Shown here in pieces: positions 17,907 to 29,078 of a stretch of 64,000 nt of DNA; the stretch's first letter is position 1, and every line of letters starts with the position of its first letter. The DNA lies in assembly GCF_003711395.1 (NCBI RefSeq), contig NZ_PJRJ01000012.1, forward strand, positions 1-64,000, given 5' to 3'. Below the pieces are notes generated by a model, which did not search any database, had not been told where the DNA came from, and saw nothing but the letters and a program-made list of their open reading frames with translations. This DNA is from Acinetobacter sp. B51(2017). GTDB lineage: Bacteria; Pseudomonadota; Gammaproteobacteria; Pseudomonadales; Moraxellaceae. A program made the translations under genes and the position numbers.

Positions 17907-19250
17907 TTAGTTTTGTACCAGCCATAGATTCAATTGTTGTAGATCATCTTCATTCAATTGACCAATCGCCGCTTTAAGATTTAACACATTGATTAAATAA
18001 TCATATTGGCTGTTCAGATAATCTTGTTTGGCAGCAAATGCATTACGCTGAGCTAATAATACATCTACCATATTTTTAAGCCCTTCACGATATTGGGCTT
18101 GTGAAGCTTTAGATACATTTTGTGCCGATTGCATGGCAGCCAAACGTGCTTGTAATTTGGCCTGATCTGTTTCAACTTGCATATAGGCTTTACGCACGGC
18201 GCTATTGGCTTGTCGACTGGCAGCATCAACATCGACCATGGCTTTTTTTACCGTTAAATCTGCTTTTTCAATATTAATTTTGGTACGCCCACCGTTAAAA
18301 GCATTCCAATTTACTTCTAACCCAACTTGGTCAAATTGACCATCACTGGCAATGACACTGCTTGGACTTTGTTTGTTATAACCATAACTGGCAACTGCTT
18401 CAATCTGCGGCAAACGTGCGGCTTGCTCCACACGTTTAGCATCTTGGGCGTATTGCTGTTGCAAACGGGCTTGCTGTAATTGTAAGTTTTGGCTTTGCGC
18501 TAATTCCTGCCAAGCATTTAAATCTTCTGGATAAGGTTTTTGAAACTGAAAGTCTGGGCTTAACACTGCTAAATTTTCACGATATGGCCCAATAATTTGC
18601 TCTAATTGCTCTTGAGCCAGTAACACTTGTACTTGTCCCGCAATACGATTGGCACGCGCATTTTGATACTGTGCATCCGCTTCACTCACTTCGCTGCGGG
18701 CGAGCAAACCTTCACGCAATTTAGCTTGCATCATTTTCAGCTGCTCGAGTAAAGCTTTTTCTTCTTGTAAATGAGCAGCAGTTAAGGCTTGTTGGCGCAG
18801 CACATTAAAATAAGCCTGTGCAGTATCTAAAATATGCTGTTGCTGTTGTATACGTAAATTGACTTCACTTAGGGAAATAGAGGTTTTGACTTGTTTTAAA
18901 CCTTGCCATGCATCCCAACGAAATAGCGGTTGTCGTGCAGTGACGACTGCTTGTCGCGTGGTGGAAGAACTCGGCATTAAGTCCTCATTCTCAAAACCTG
19001 GAATATTGCTGATAGTATTTTTTTCAACATCTTGGCTTTTACGCGTGATATTAGCATTTACACTCACAGTAGGTAATAAATTGCCTTTCGCTAAACCTAA
19101 ATTAAGTTGATCCACTTGATATTGCAATTGATTGGCCTGCCAAGTGGGGTCATTTTGCTGTGCCAACTGATATGCTGCAACTAAATCTAAAGCAGAGCTG
19201 CACGGTGCAGCGAGCATTAAACTGGCAAGAAATAAAAGTTGTTTTTTCAT
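17907..19250 (-). CDS. TolC-family outer-membrane channel protein
   Basis: The 447-residue protein has a signal peptide ending near residue 20 and two outer-membrane efflux protein (OEP) repeats of about 200 residues each, rich in Gln and Ala as in TolC helical barrels. VGLEVNWNAFNGGRTK is the usual strand segment of the second repeat. TolC trimers form exit ducts for type I secretion and RND/MFS pumps. No pump or adaptor gene is adjacent, so it probably serves several inner-membrane partners. Single gene, divergent from the lipoprotein at 19515. Confidence 0.92.
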   Translation of the reverse strand: MKKQLLFLASLMLAAPCSSALDLVAAYQLAQQNDPTWQANQLQYQVDQLNLGLAKGNLLPTVSVNANITRKSQDVEKNTISNIPGFENEDLMPSSSTTRQAVVTARQPLFRWDAWQGLKQVKTSISLSEVNLRIQQQQHILDTAQAYFNVLRQQALTAAHLQEEKALLEQLKMMQAKLREGLLARSEVSEADAQYQNARANRIAGQVQVLLAQEQLEQIIGPYRENLAVLSPDFQFQKPYPEDLNAWQELAQSQNLQLQQARLQQQYAQDAKRVEQAARLPQIEAVASYGYNKQSPSSVIASDGQFDQVGLEVNWNAFNGGRTKINIEKADLTVKKAMVDVDAASRQANSAVRKAYMQVETDQAKLQARLAAMQSAQNVSKASQAQYREGLKNMVDVLLAQRNAFAAKQDYLNSQYDYLINVLNLKAAIGQLNEDDLQQLNLWLVQN

Positions 19251-19514
19251 GAAGATGACCTACCCAATCATACCAATACAGCGCAAAAATTCAGGGTTGA
19301 GAGTAAAACTAAGTCTGTAATTTAGGTACATTTTTAAAGTATTTTTTACATAAATTAGCTTTTAAAAACACAACATTTCCATAAAATGAGCCAGCAGATT
19401 ATGCTTTGTGTTAACAATTAACCAAACCCGCTCAGAATACTACATATTGATAGCACTTCTGAATACACATATATTGCAAAATACTCCTACCACTTGGATA
19501 ACAGTCGCGGTCTT

Positions 19515-20549
19515 ATGCTTACAACCTTGTCCTTACCTTCTTTCACAAGGTTACTTGTATCAGTGTTGTGTGCAATTACACTTGGCGGTTGCCAACCCTC
19601 AGAAAAACCCGTGCTACCAGATGCTCCACCAACCGATAGCCACAGTAAAGTTAGAATTGATTTAAATGCCCTGTGCGAAAATTTAAGTCATGAAATGCAA
19701 CAAGTAGACCATCAACGTACCATATTGGCATTGCAAGAGATTAATCAAGATCTTAAAGTTTGCTTACCTTTAATGACTACTCAACAACAGCTTGAGTTGC
19801 TTGAGCTTTCTCAGCAGATGTATGAGAAATTTTTAAAGGTAGAACGTACACCTGCCCAGCAACACGCCTTTGAACAATACGTCAATGGTGCAGGTACTCA
19901 TCCAACCTTACAACAACAACAATTTGCCCAGATGACTGTACGTGATCAGTATTTAGTCAAGCATCAGGGTCAAGCCTATGTTGAATTAATAACCTTAAAT
20001 GATGGTTATGTCGGTTATCGTCGTAGTCCACAATATTTGGCACGTATTTTTGCGCCTTATTTACCAGAAGCTGAACAAAGCTTTATTCAGGCTTTAGCCA
20101 GTCAAAACAGTCAGCCTTTATTTAATCAGCATAGTTTAGAGCTTGAACCGCTTACGGTGGCTGAACGGGCCTTGTTTTGGGAAAACTATTTGACTAGCTA
20201 TCCGCATAGCCGTTATAAAAATGATGCGCAATATTTATATCGTGCTTATAGCCAATTGTTATTTACGGGTACACAGCATCATTATGTCTCTGATAATTAT
20301 TATGGAATAGAAAGCATTAATCCGCAAAGTTTGGCAGCAATTCAATATATTCGTCAGCAATCGAGTGCCAAGCTTGCTCACCAAGCCACTCAGTTTTTAA
20401 ATTTTATTCAGCGCGATTTTTCGATGAGCCACAATAGCTTACAAGAAGAACATCAGGCCGTCGTCACCGCTTTACAGCATGAATTGGGTCTAGTACCTGT
20501 TAACCTCAACCGCGATAAAAATTGCTTCTTAGATGCGGTGTGTATTTAG
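19515..20549 (+). CDS. Predicted lipoprotein of unknown function
   Basis: The 344-residue protein starts with a lipoprotein signal peptide (hydrophobic residues 11-22, lipobox LGGC at 23-26). The mature part is helical and Gln/Tyr-rich, with no family I recognise. A Cys near residue 55 and two near the C terminus (CFLDAVC) could form disulfides. I prefer the ATG at 19515 over an in-frame TTG at 19494 because it gives a compact signal peptide; neither start has a good ribosome site. It sits between tolC and the thiC riboswitch and appears to be a single gene. Confidence 0.7.
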   Translation: MLTTLSLPSFTRLLVSVLCAITLGGCQPSEKPVLPDAPPTDSHSKVRIDLNALCENLSHEMQQVDHQRTILALQEINQDLKVCLPLMTTQQQLELLELSQQMYEKFLKVERTPAQQHAFEQYVNGAGTHPTLQQQQFAQMTVRDQYLVKHQGQAYVELITLNDGYVGYRRSPQYLARIFAPYLPEAEQSFIQALASQNSQPLFNQHSLELEPLTVAERALFWENYLTSYPHSRYKNDAQYLYRAYSQLLFTGTQHHYVSDNYYGIESINPQSLAAIQYIRQQSSAKLAHQATQFLNFIQRDFSMSHNSLQEEHQAVVTALQHELGLVPVNLNRDKNCFLDAVCI

Positions 20550-20596
20550 ACATTAAGTCTATTAGTGTTGTTTTTTTAGTCCTGTTACACTGAGCC

Positions 20597-22670
<2,074 letters not shown>

Positions 22671-22696
22671 AAAAAATTTTGCCTTGGGTTTAATCT

Positions 22697-22734
22697 CAGT
22701 TAGGATGAAGCAAGACTTTACTTCATCCTGACTG
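22697..22734 (+). other. 14-bp stem hairpin directly before nudF
   Basis: CAGTTAGGATGAAG (22697-22710) pairs with CTTCATCCTGACTG (22721-22734), with one G-T pair and a 10-base loop. The stem ends five bases before the nudF ATG, where a ribosome site would normally be. There is no T-run on either strand, so it is not a standard terminator. Confidence 0.7.
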
Positions 22735-22739
22735 TACTT

Positions 22740-23360
22740 ATGAATATTATTAAACAGGCCACTTATCTTAAAAACGAAGTCCAAATTGAAAAACGTGAAG
22801 ATGTTTTTCGAGGTTTTATTCAGGTTGAAAAAGTCAGTCTACGTCATCGCTTGTTTGCCCAAGACAACTATAGCAAAACCTTACAACGCGAACTCATTCA
22901 CCGTCCTGAAGCCGCAGGCGTATTGGTATATAACGATGCTGCACAGCAATTTGCACTGATTGAGCAATTTCGTGTGGGTGCAATCGATGATCAAGATTCA
23001 CCTTGGCAGCTGGAAATTATTGCTGGCGTATTAGATGGCGATGAACAGCCTGAACAATGTTTAATGCGCGAAGCCTTAGAAGAAGCGGGTTGTCATTTAT
23101 TTGATGTGCAACATTTATTTAGTTTTTATCCTTCTGCGGGTGCATGTTCTGAGCTGTTTCATTTATATGTTGCACAAGCCGAATTACCAAAGAGCGGTTC
23201 AATTTTTGCTATGCCAGATGAAGGCGAAAACATTCAACTGCACGTATTTGACTATCAAGATATCCAAACCTTATTAACCACTGGTCGGCTAAAAAACGCG
23301 CCAGTCATTATGGCATTGCAATGGTTACAACAACATATTAAAACCCTAAGTCATGTCTAA
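22740..23360 (+). CDS. nudF: ADP-ribose pyrophosphatase, Nudix family
   Basis: The enzyme hydrolyses ADP-ribose to AMP and ribose 5-phosphate. The 206-residue protein has a complete Nudix box from Gly96 to Cys118 (GVLDGDE, seven residues, REALEEAGC) with the metal-binding glutamates. Neighbouring cpdA, as in the E. coli tolC-nudF-yqiB-cpdA cluster, supports the name. No Shine-Dalgarno is visible; the start region is taken up by a hairpin. Confidence 0.92.
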   Translation: MNIIKQATYLKNEVQIEKREDVFRGFIQVEKVSLRHRLFAQDNYSKTLQRELIHRPEAAGVLVYNDAAQQFALIEQFRVGAIDDQDSPWQLEIIAGVLDGDEQPEQCLMREALEEAGCHLFDVQHLFSFYPSAGACSELFHLYVAQAELPKSGSIFAMPDEGENIQLHVFDYQDIQTLLTTGRLKNAPVIMALQWLQQHIKTLSHV

Positions 23361-23373
23361 GAGGGGGGCAGAT

Positions 23374-24174
23374 ATGAATAAGCCGTCTTTACTTGCTGAT
23401 TTAACTCTCATTCAAATTTCTGACACCCATTTAATGGCAGATGCAGCAAGCAACTTTGTCAAAATGAACCCAGAACAAAGTTTTTTAAGTGTCTTGGCAG
23501 ATATTCAACAGCACTATCCACATGCCGATGCTTTATTACATACCGGTGATTTAGCGCAAGAAGCATGTAGCGCAACGTATCAACGTTATTTACAGCAGAT
23601 ACAAGCCTTGAACATGCCTTACTTTCAAGTACCGGGTAATCATGATGATGTTGCTTGTTTCCCTTTTTATCAACAGCACAATGCTGCGCATGCAATTGAT
23701 TTAGGTACATGGAGTTTAGTGCTATTAAATAGTGCTGTTACAGGTCAGGTTGATGGTTGGGTGGATGAAGCTCAACTGCAGCAACTTGAACAGATTTTGG
23801 CAGCTCGACCGCAGCAATATATTGTTATTGCCTGCCATCACCACCCTTTTGCGATGCAATCGCATTGGATTGATCAACATAAACTCAAAAATTCCGAGGC
23901 CTTAACCGATGTTTTAGGTCGCCATCAAAATGTCAAACTGGTGCTGTTTGGACATGTGCACCAAGAATCGTGCAATACATGGCAACAGATCTCGTTTTTA
24001 TCTACCCCTTCAACTTGTGTGCAATTTAAACCAAAAAGTACGGACTTTGCCTTAGGTCATGAAGCCCCTGGTTACAGAGTTTTACAGTTAAAAAGCAACG
24101 GTAGCTTTAGTACACAGGTGCATCGACTTACACATCTACAACAGAATATTAATGTTGAAATTTCAGGTTATTAA
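23374..24174 (+). CDS. cpdA: 3',5'-cyclic-AMP phosphodiesterase, metallophosphoesterase family
   Basis: The calcineurin-like metal motifs are all present: SDTHL, HTGDLAQ, GNHDD, CHHHP and GHVHQ. Size (266 residues) and context after nudF match CpdA, which lowers cAMP. The start at 23374 follows a strong GAGGGGGG stretch; an in-frame ATG at 23353 inside nudF is less likely. Substrate assignment follows the family and gene order. Confidence 0.88.
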   Translation: MNKPSLLADLTLIQISDTHLMADAASNFVKMNPEQSFLSVLADIQQHYPHADALLHTGDLAQEACSATYQRYLQQIQALNMPYFQVPGNHDDVACFPFYQQHNAAHAIDLGTWSLVLLNSAVTGQVDGWVDEAQLQQLEQILAARPQQYIVIACHHHPFAMQSHWIDQHKLKNSEALTDVLGRHQNVKLVLFGHVHQESCNTWQQISFLSTPSTCVQFKPKSTDFALGHEAPGYRVLQLKSNGSFSTQVHRLTHLQQNINVEISGY

Positions 24175-24388
24175 CTTTCCATTTTGTTTTTTTTGTTTTA
24201 AGTTATGGCTTCCGATGGACACGTGATAATTCGAATCCAAGCATCAAAGACTATTAAAATACAGAAAAAGTCTATATGATGACGACCCCCGAATAGCACA
24301 ACGCGATTTGGGGTGGATAACAACATCGCATATCACCATATTTTTTTGTGGGTACAGAGTTACACACATATGATGAGGAATGCCCTAT

Positions 24389-24901
24389 ATGGCGAATGAC
24401 AACCAAAATCAAGTCTTAGACGAACAAACTGACGTTGTAAAACGTGTACGTAAGACCAAGCCAAAGGCAACTGAAGGTGGTTCTACTGCTAGCCTATTTG
24501 GTATCGAGCCTTATCAGCCTAAGAAAAACGAAGAATACATGTCGGAAGGACAGCTTGAGCATTTCCGTCAAATTTTATTGGCATGGAAAGCTGAGTTAAT
24601 GTCTGAAGTGGATCGCACTTTAAATACCATGCAAGACGAAAACACTGCCCTACCTGATGTAAACGACCGCGCAACGCAAGAAGAAGAATTTGCGATTGAA
24701 TTACGTACCCGTGACCGTGAACGTAAATTGATTCGTAAAATTGAGCAATCTATTGAAGCGATTAAAAACGATGACTATGGTTTCTGCGAAACGTGTGGTA
24801 TCGAAATCGGTTTACGTCGTTTAGAAGCACGTCCAACTGCGACATTATGTATTGATTGCAAAACTTTAGCTGAGATTAAAGAAAAGCAAAATAACGGTTA
24901 A
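24389..24901 (+). CDS. dksA: RNA polymerase-binding transcription factor DksA
   Basis: DksA enters the secondary channel of RNA polymerase and works with ppGpp to repress rRNA genes and activate biosynthetic genes. The 170-residue protein has the coiled-coil hairpin at about residues 55-130 with DVNDRATQEEE at its tip, and a C4 zinc finger (CETCG, then CIDCK). I start at MAND, nine bases after GAGGA; an ATG three codons earlier abuts the ribosome site. gluQ follows two bases after the stop. Confidence 0.96.
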   Translation: MANDNQNQVLDEQTDVVKRVRKTKPKATEGGSTASLFGIEPYQPKKNEEYMSEGQLEHFRQILLAWKAELMSEVDRTLNTMQDENTALPDVNDRATQEEEFAIELRTRDRERKLIRKIEQSIEAIKNDDYGFCETCGIEIGLRRLEARPTATLCIDCKTLAEIKEKQNNG

Positions 24902-24903
24902 TC

Positions 24904-25824
24904 GTGAGTTTAAGTAATCCCTCCCTGACCCTCCCTTTATTAAAGGGAGGGAAAGACGCAGCGAATTACGTGGGTCGGTTTGCGCCCTCGCCAACCGGCC
25001 CTTTGCATTTTGGTTCCCTGCTCACTGCAGTGGCAACTTACTGTGATGCGCGCAGCCACAACGGACGGTGGTTGGTACGCATCGAAGATACCGATATTCC
25101 CCGCATCTATCCCGGAAGTGAAGCGCATATTCTGCGCTGTATTGACGCATTTGGTTTTATCCCTGATGAGGAAATTATCTTTCAAAAAGACCGTTTAGAT
25201 CTCTACGAAAATGTCTTGGCTGAATTACAGGCTCAAGACTTAGTCTATGCCTGCCAATGCACGCGTAAGATGCTCGGTTCTAATCATATTTATCAAGATA
25301 ACTGCCGCAATTTACAACTCCCCTTTGCCAACCAAGCCATTCGTTTAAAAGTTGCAGATGTAGAAATTTGCTTTACAGATCGCTTACAAGGTCAGCATTG
25401 TTCTGCTTTAAAACGCGATTTAGGTGATTTTGTATTAAAGCGCCGTGATGGCATTATTAACTATCAATTGGCCGTCGTGGTGGATGATTATTTGCAAGGT
25501 GTCACCCATGTGGTACGCGGTGCAGATTTACTTGATAACACTGAACGCCAAATTTATCTAGGTGCTTTACTCGGTTATCCACGCCTTGATTATATGCATT
25601 TGCCTTTAGCCATGAATGATCAAGGACAAAAGCTGTCAAAACAAAATCTGGCTCAAGCCCTTGATATCAACCAAGCGCCACAACTGTTACAACAAGCCAT
25701 TCATGCTTTACAGCAACCGAAAGTGGATACAGATCATCCTGAAATCATGTTAGCGCAAGCCATTGAACAATGGGATGTGAGCCGTATTCCGCATCAAATT
25801 GAGTTACAAGGTCATTACCTATAG
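24904..25824 (+). CDS. gluQ: Glutamyl-Q tRNA(Asp) synthetase
   Basis: GluQ attaches glutamate to the queuosine base of tRNA-Asp. The 306-residue protein has the class I nucleotide motif as PSPTGPLHFGSL (HIGH position), the KLSKQ loop (KMSKS position) and Cys residues of the zinc site (CQC, then a later C), and lacks an anticodon-binding domain. The order dksA-gluQ is that of E. coli. The start is a GTG with a poor ribosome site, and residues about 5-16 are encoded by a palindromic repeat, so the family-conserved YVGRF begins only at residue 22. Confidence 0.93.
   Translation: MSLSNPSLTLPLLKGGKDAANYVGRFAPSPTGPLHFGSLLTAVATYCDARSHNGRWLVRIEDTDIPRIYPGSEAHILRCIDAFGFIPDEEIIFQKDRLDLYENVLAELQAQDLVYACQCTRKMLGSNHIYQDNCRNLQLPFANQAIRLKVADVEICFTDRLQGQHCSALKRDLGDFVLKRRDGIINYQLAVVVDDYLQGVTHVVRGADLLDNTERQIYLGALLGYPRLDYMHLPLAMNDQGQKLSKQNLAQALDINQAPQLLQQAIHALQQPKVDTDHPEIMLAQAIEQWDVSRIPHQIELQGHYL
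24917..24951 (+). repeat. GC-rich palindromic repeat inside the 5' end of gluQ
   Basis: CCCTCCCTTTA (24929-24939) and TAAAGGGAGGG (24941-24951) form a perfect 11-bp inverted repeat around one base, preceded by a further TCCCTCCCTGA. It contrasts with the AT-rich surroundings and resembles dispersed intergenic palindromes seen in many bacterial genomes. Here it is in frame and translated as part of the GluQ N terminus. Confidence 0.75.
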
Positions 25825-25871
25825 CCCCAATTTTTTAGGTTAAGCTGAATCAAAAATAAGGAGAGAAAATT

Positions 25872-26117
25872 ATGTTTTTTATTTTTGGTGTTGGCCCAAA
25901 GACCAAAGTGATCGAAAAAAATATGTTTGTGTGTCCTGTATGTCGCACACATAGCTCGTATGAATTGAAACAGCAGCGCAATTATTTTTCTTTATTTTTT
26001 ATTCCGCTGATTCCATTGTCTAAAGCCAAAGCTGCTTTTGTAAAATGTCTCAATTGTGGTACCCAAATGCCGAGCGATGTATTGCAACATGCTCAGCAAA
26101 AAGGACCATTTGACTAG
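25872..26117 (+). CDS. Small zinc-ribbon protein
   Basis: The 81-residue protein has two CxxC pairs (CPVC at about 21-24 and CLNC at about 60-63) that would bind one zinc, with a hydrophobic stretch FSLFFIPLIPLSKA between. This is the pattern of the zinc-ribbon_15 family, whose role is unknown. A GGAG ribosome site precedes the ATG. Its 3' end overlaps the ftsW stop by four bases on the opposite strand. Confidence 0.78.
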   Translation: MFFIFGVGPKTKVIEKNMFVCPVCRTHSSYELKQQRNYFSLFFIPLIPLSKAKAAFVKCLNCGTQMPSDVLQHAQQKGPFD

Positions 26118-27310
26118 AAACTCGACTCTTCACGACTCGGGTTAATGCCTTGGGTTTGACTTTCAACTTTAAGAACTAAGCTGATCATCACCGCACACAT
26201 AATTAAGGATGAACCACCATAACTAATAAATGGCAAGGTTAAGCCTTTGGTTGGCAGCAAGCCCATATTCATGCCTGCGTTCACTAAGATTTGCAGCAAG
26301 AAGATAATCGCCACACCATACACCAAATAGCCAGCACGTAAATACTGGTTGCGTAGCGCGCGGTGCGCAATCTTAATACAGCACGCCAACATGGTAAAAC
26401 TTAAGCACATTAAAATCGCAAAGCCAAAGAAGCCAAATTCTTCTGCAAAAATCGCCAGCATAAAGTCAGTGTGCGCTTCTGGTAGATAAGACATTTTTTG
26501 CATACTATGCCCCAAACCAACCCCAAAGAACTCACCGCGACCAAAGGCCATCAATGCATTCGATAACTGATAGCCCACACCCAATTGGTCATCCCAGGGA
26601 TTGGTAAAAGACATTAAACGCTCAAAACGATACGGTTCAAACAAAATTAATGCCACAAAGGCCAGTAAGATCACCACAAAGGCGACAGCAAATTGAATAA
26701 TCGGTGCGCCTGCTAAGAAGAAAACACCGAGCATCATTAAGGCAATCACCACGGTTGCACCCAAGTCAGGCTCTAAAATAATAAAGCCCACGGTCAGCAG
26801 CATCACCACACCTAAACGGAATAGACCCGAGAGTTTACTTCTCACCTCTTCTGAACGGCGCACCACATAGTCTGCGGTAAAGATTGCCATAGCGACTTTA
26901 GCCACTTCCGTGGCTTGTAAGGTAAAGCCTGCCACCCGAATCCAACGCGTTGAACCGTTGACTTCAGTTCCGACCACCAACACAGCACCCAGTAGTAAAA
27001 TCGTGGCAATCCAAATACTAAAGGCATTTTTAAACCACATTTCGAGGGGAACACGATAAGCCAATAACGCTGCCACAGCGGCAACGATAATGGAAATACC
27101 ATGACGAATCACATAATGAAATGGATTCTCATGTAAACGATCGGCATACGGCATTGAAGCCGATGCGACCATAATCGAACCAATACACAGCAAAGCTAAT
27201 ACACAGAAAATTAAGGTATTACGCACCGTAATTTGCTCAGGCACTTTGGGTGCAATCTGGTCATAGCATTGTTGTATTTTGGCGATGGTTGTCTGAGCAA
27301 AGCCCACCAT
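26114..27310 (-). CDS. ftsW: Peptidoglycan glycosyltransferase FtsW
   Basis: FtsW is the SEDS-family lipid II polymerase of the division septum. The 398-residue protein has about ten membrane helices and the SEDS marks GSTRWI, EFGFFG and the C-terminal GLLPTKGLTLPFISYGGSS. It follows murD after 18 bases, the normal dcw-cluster pairing, although the rest of the cluster is not here. Confidence 0.96.
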   Translation of the reverse strand: MVGFAQTTIAKIQQCYDQIAPKVPEQITVRNTLIFCVLALLCIGSIMVASASMPYADRLHENPFHYVIRHGISIIVAAVAALLAYRVPLEMWFKNAFSIWIATILLLGAVLVVGTEVNGSTRWIRVAGFTLQATEVAKVAMAIFTADYVVRRSEEVRSKLSGLFRLGVVMLLTVGFIILEPDLGATVVIALMMLGVFFLAGAPIIQFAVAFVVILLAFVALILFEPYRFERLMSFTNPWDDQLGVGYQLSNALMAFGRGEFFGVGLGHSMQKMSYLPEAHTDFMLAIFAEEFGFFGFAILMCLSFTMLACCIKIAHRALRNQYLRAGYLVYGVAIIFLLQILVNAGMNMGLLPTKGLTLPFISYGGSSLIMCAVMISLVLKVESQTQGINPSREESSF

Positions 27311-27328
27311 ACCTGTTTCCTTTTCTTG

Positions 27329-28693
<1,365 letters not shown>

Positions 28694-28769
28694 TTATCTT
28701 GGTTTTTGAACTGGCAAAATGTTAGCACTTTGCCTTTTGCTGTTTCAGCTTTTTTTGTGTCTGGGCGTA

Positions 28770-28797
28770 AAAAAGCCGCTCAAATGAGCGGCTTTTT
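28770..28797 (-). terminator. Terminator of the feo operon
   Basis: AAAAAGCCGCTCA (28770-28782) and TGAGCGGCTTTTT (28785-28797) form a 13-bp perfect stem, with a T-run on the minus strand just past the Cys-rich protein gene. It insulates murD from feoAB. Confidence 0.9.
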
Positions 28798-28808
28798 CAG
28801 CTTGGCAG

Positions 28809-29060
28809 TTACTTCCATTTGACTGCTTGTACAGTAGGCTTTTTAGTTTCTGCCTCATCATCGGCAGAACAGCCACAGCTACCACCACAGCCTGCTGGCA
28901 TAGCTGGTTTTAACCATTTGGCTAAACGTGGTAAACCTTGTTTTCCTGCCAAATTGGCGAGACTTAAAAAGAACTTAAAAGATGTCTTTGGAAACACCTT
29001 TTTAAATACCACCAATGTACTCCACAGTACCAATACAGCAATAATTAAACCTTCCACCAT
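28809..29060 (-). CDS. Small Cys-rich membrane protein of the feo operon
   Basis: The 83-residue protein has one N-terminal membrane helix (residues 4-20), a basic amphipathic segment and a C-terminal GCGGSCGCS motif. The layout matches the FeoB-associated/DUF6587 type of small proteins. It follows feoB by 18 bases with an AGGAG ribosome site. By context it may be the functional equivalent of FeoC, assisting FeoB; the cysteines could bind iron or a cluster. Function is inferred from position only. Confidence 0.8.
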   Translation of the reverse strand: MVEGLIIAVLVLWSTLVVFKKVFPKTSFKFFLSLANLAGKQGLPRLAKWLKPAMPAGCGGSCGCSADDEAETKKPTVQAVKWK

Positions 29061-29078
29061 CTTTTAAGCTCCTATTAT

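Noticed and set aside
24175..24388. Possible small gene between cpdA and dksA
   Set aside because: No frame with a start and ribosome site; the stretch more likely holds the dksA promoter and leader.
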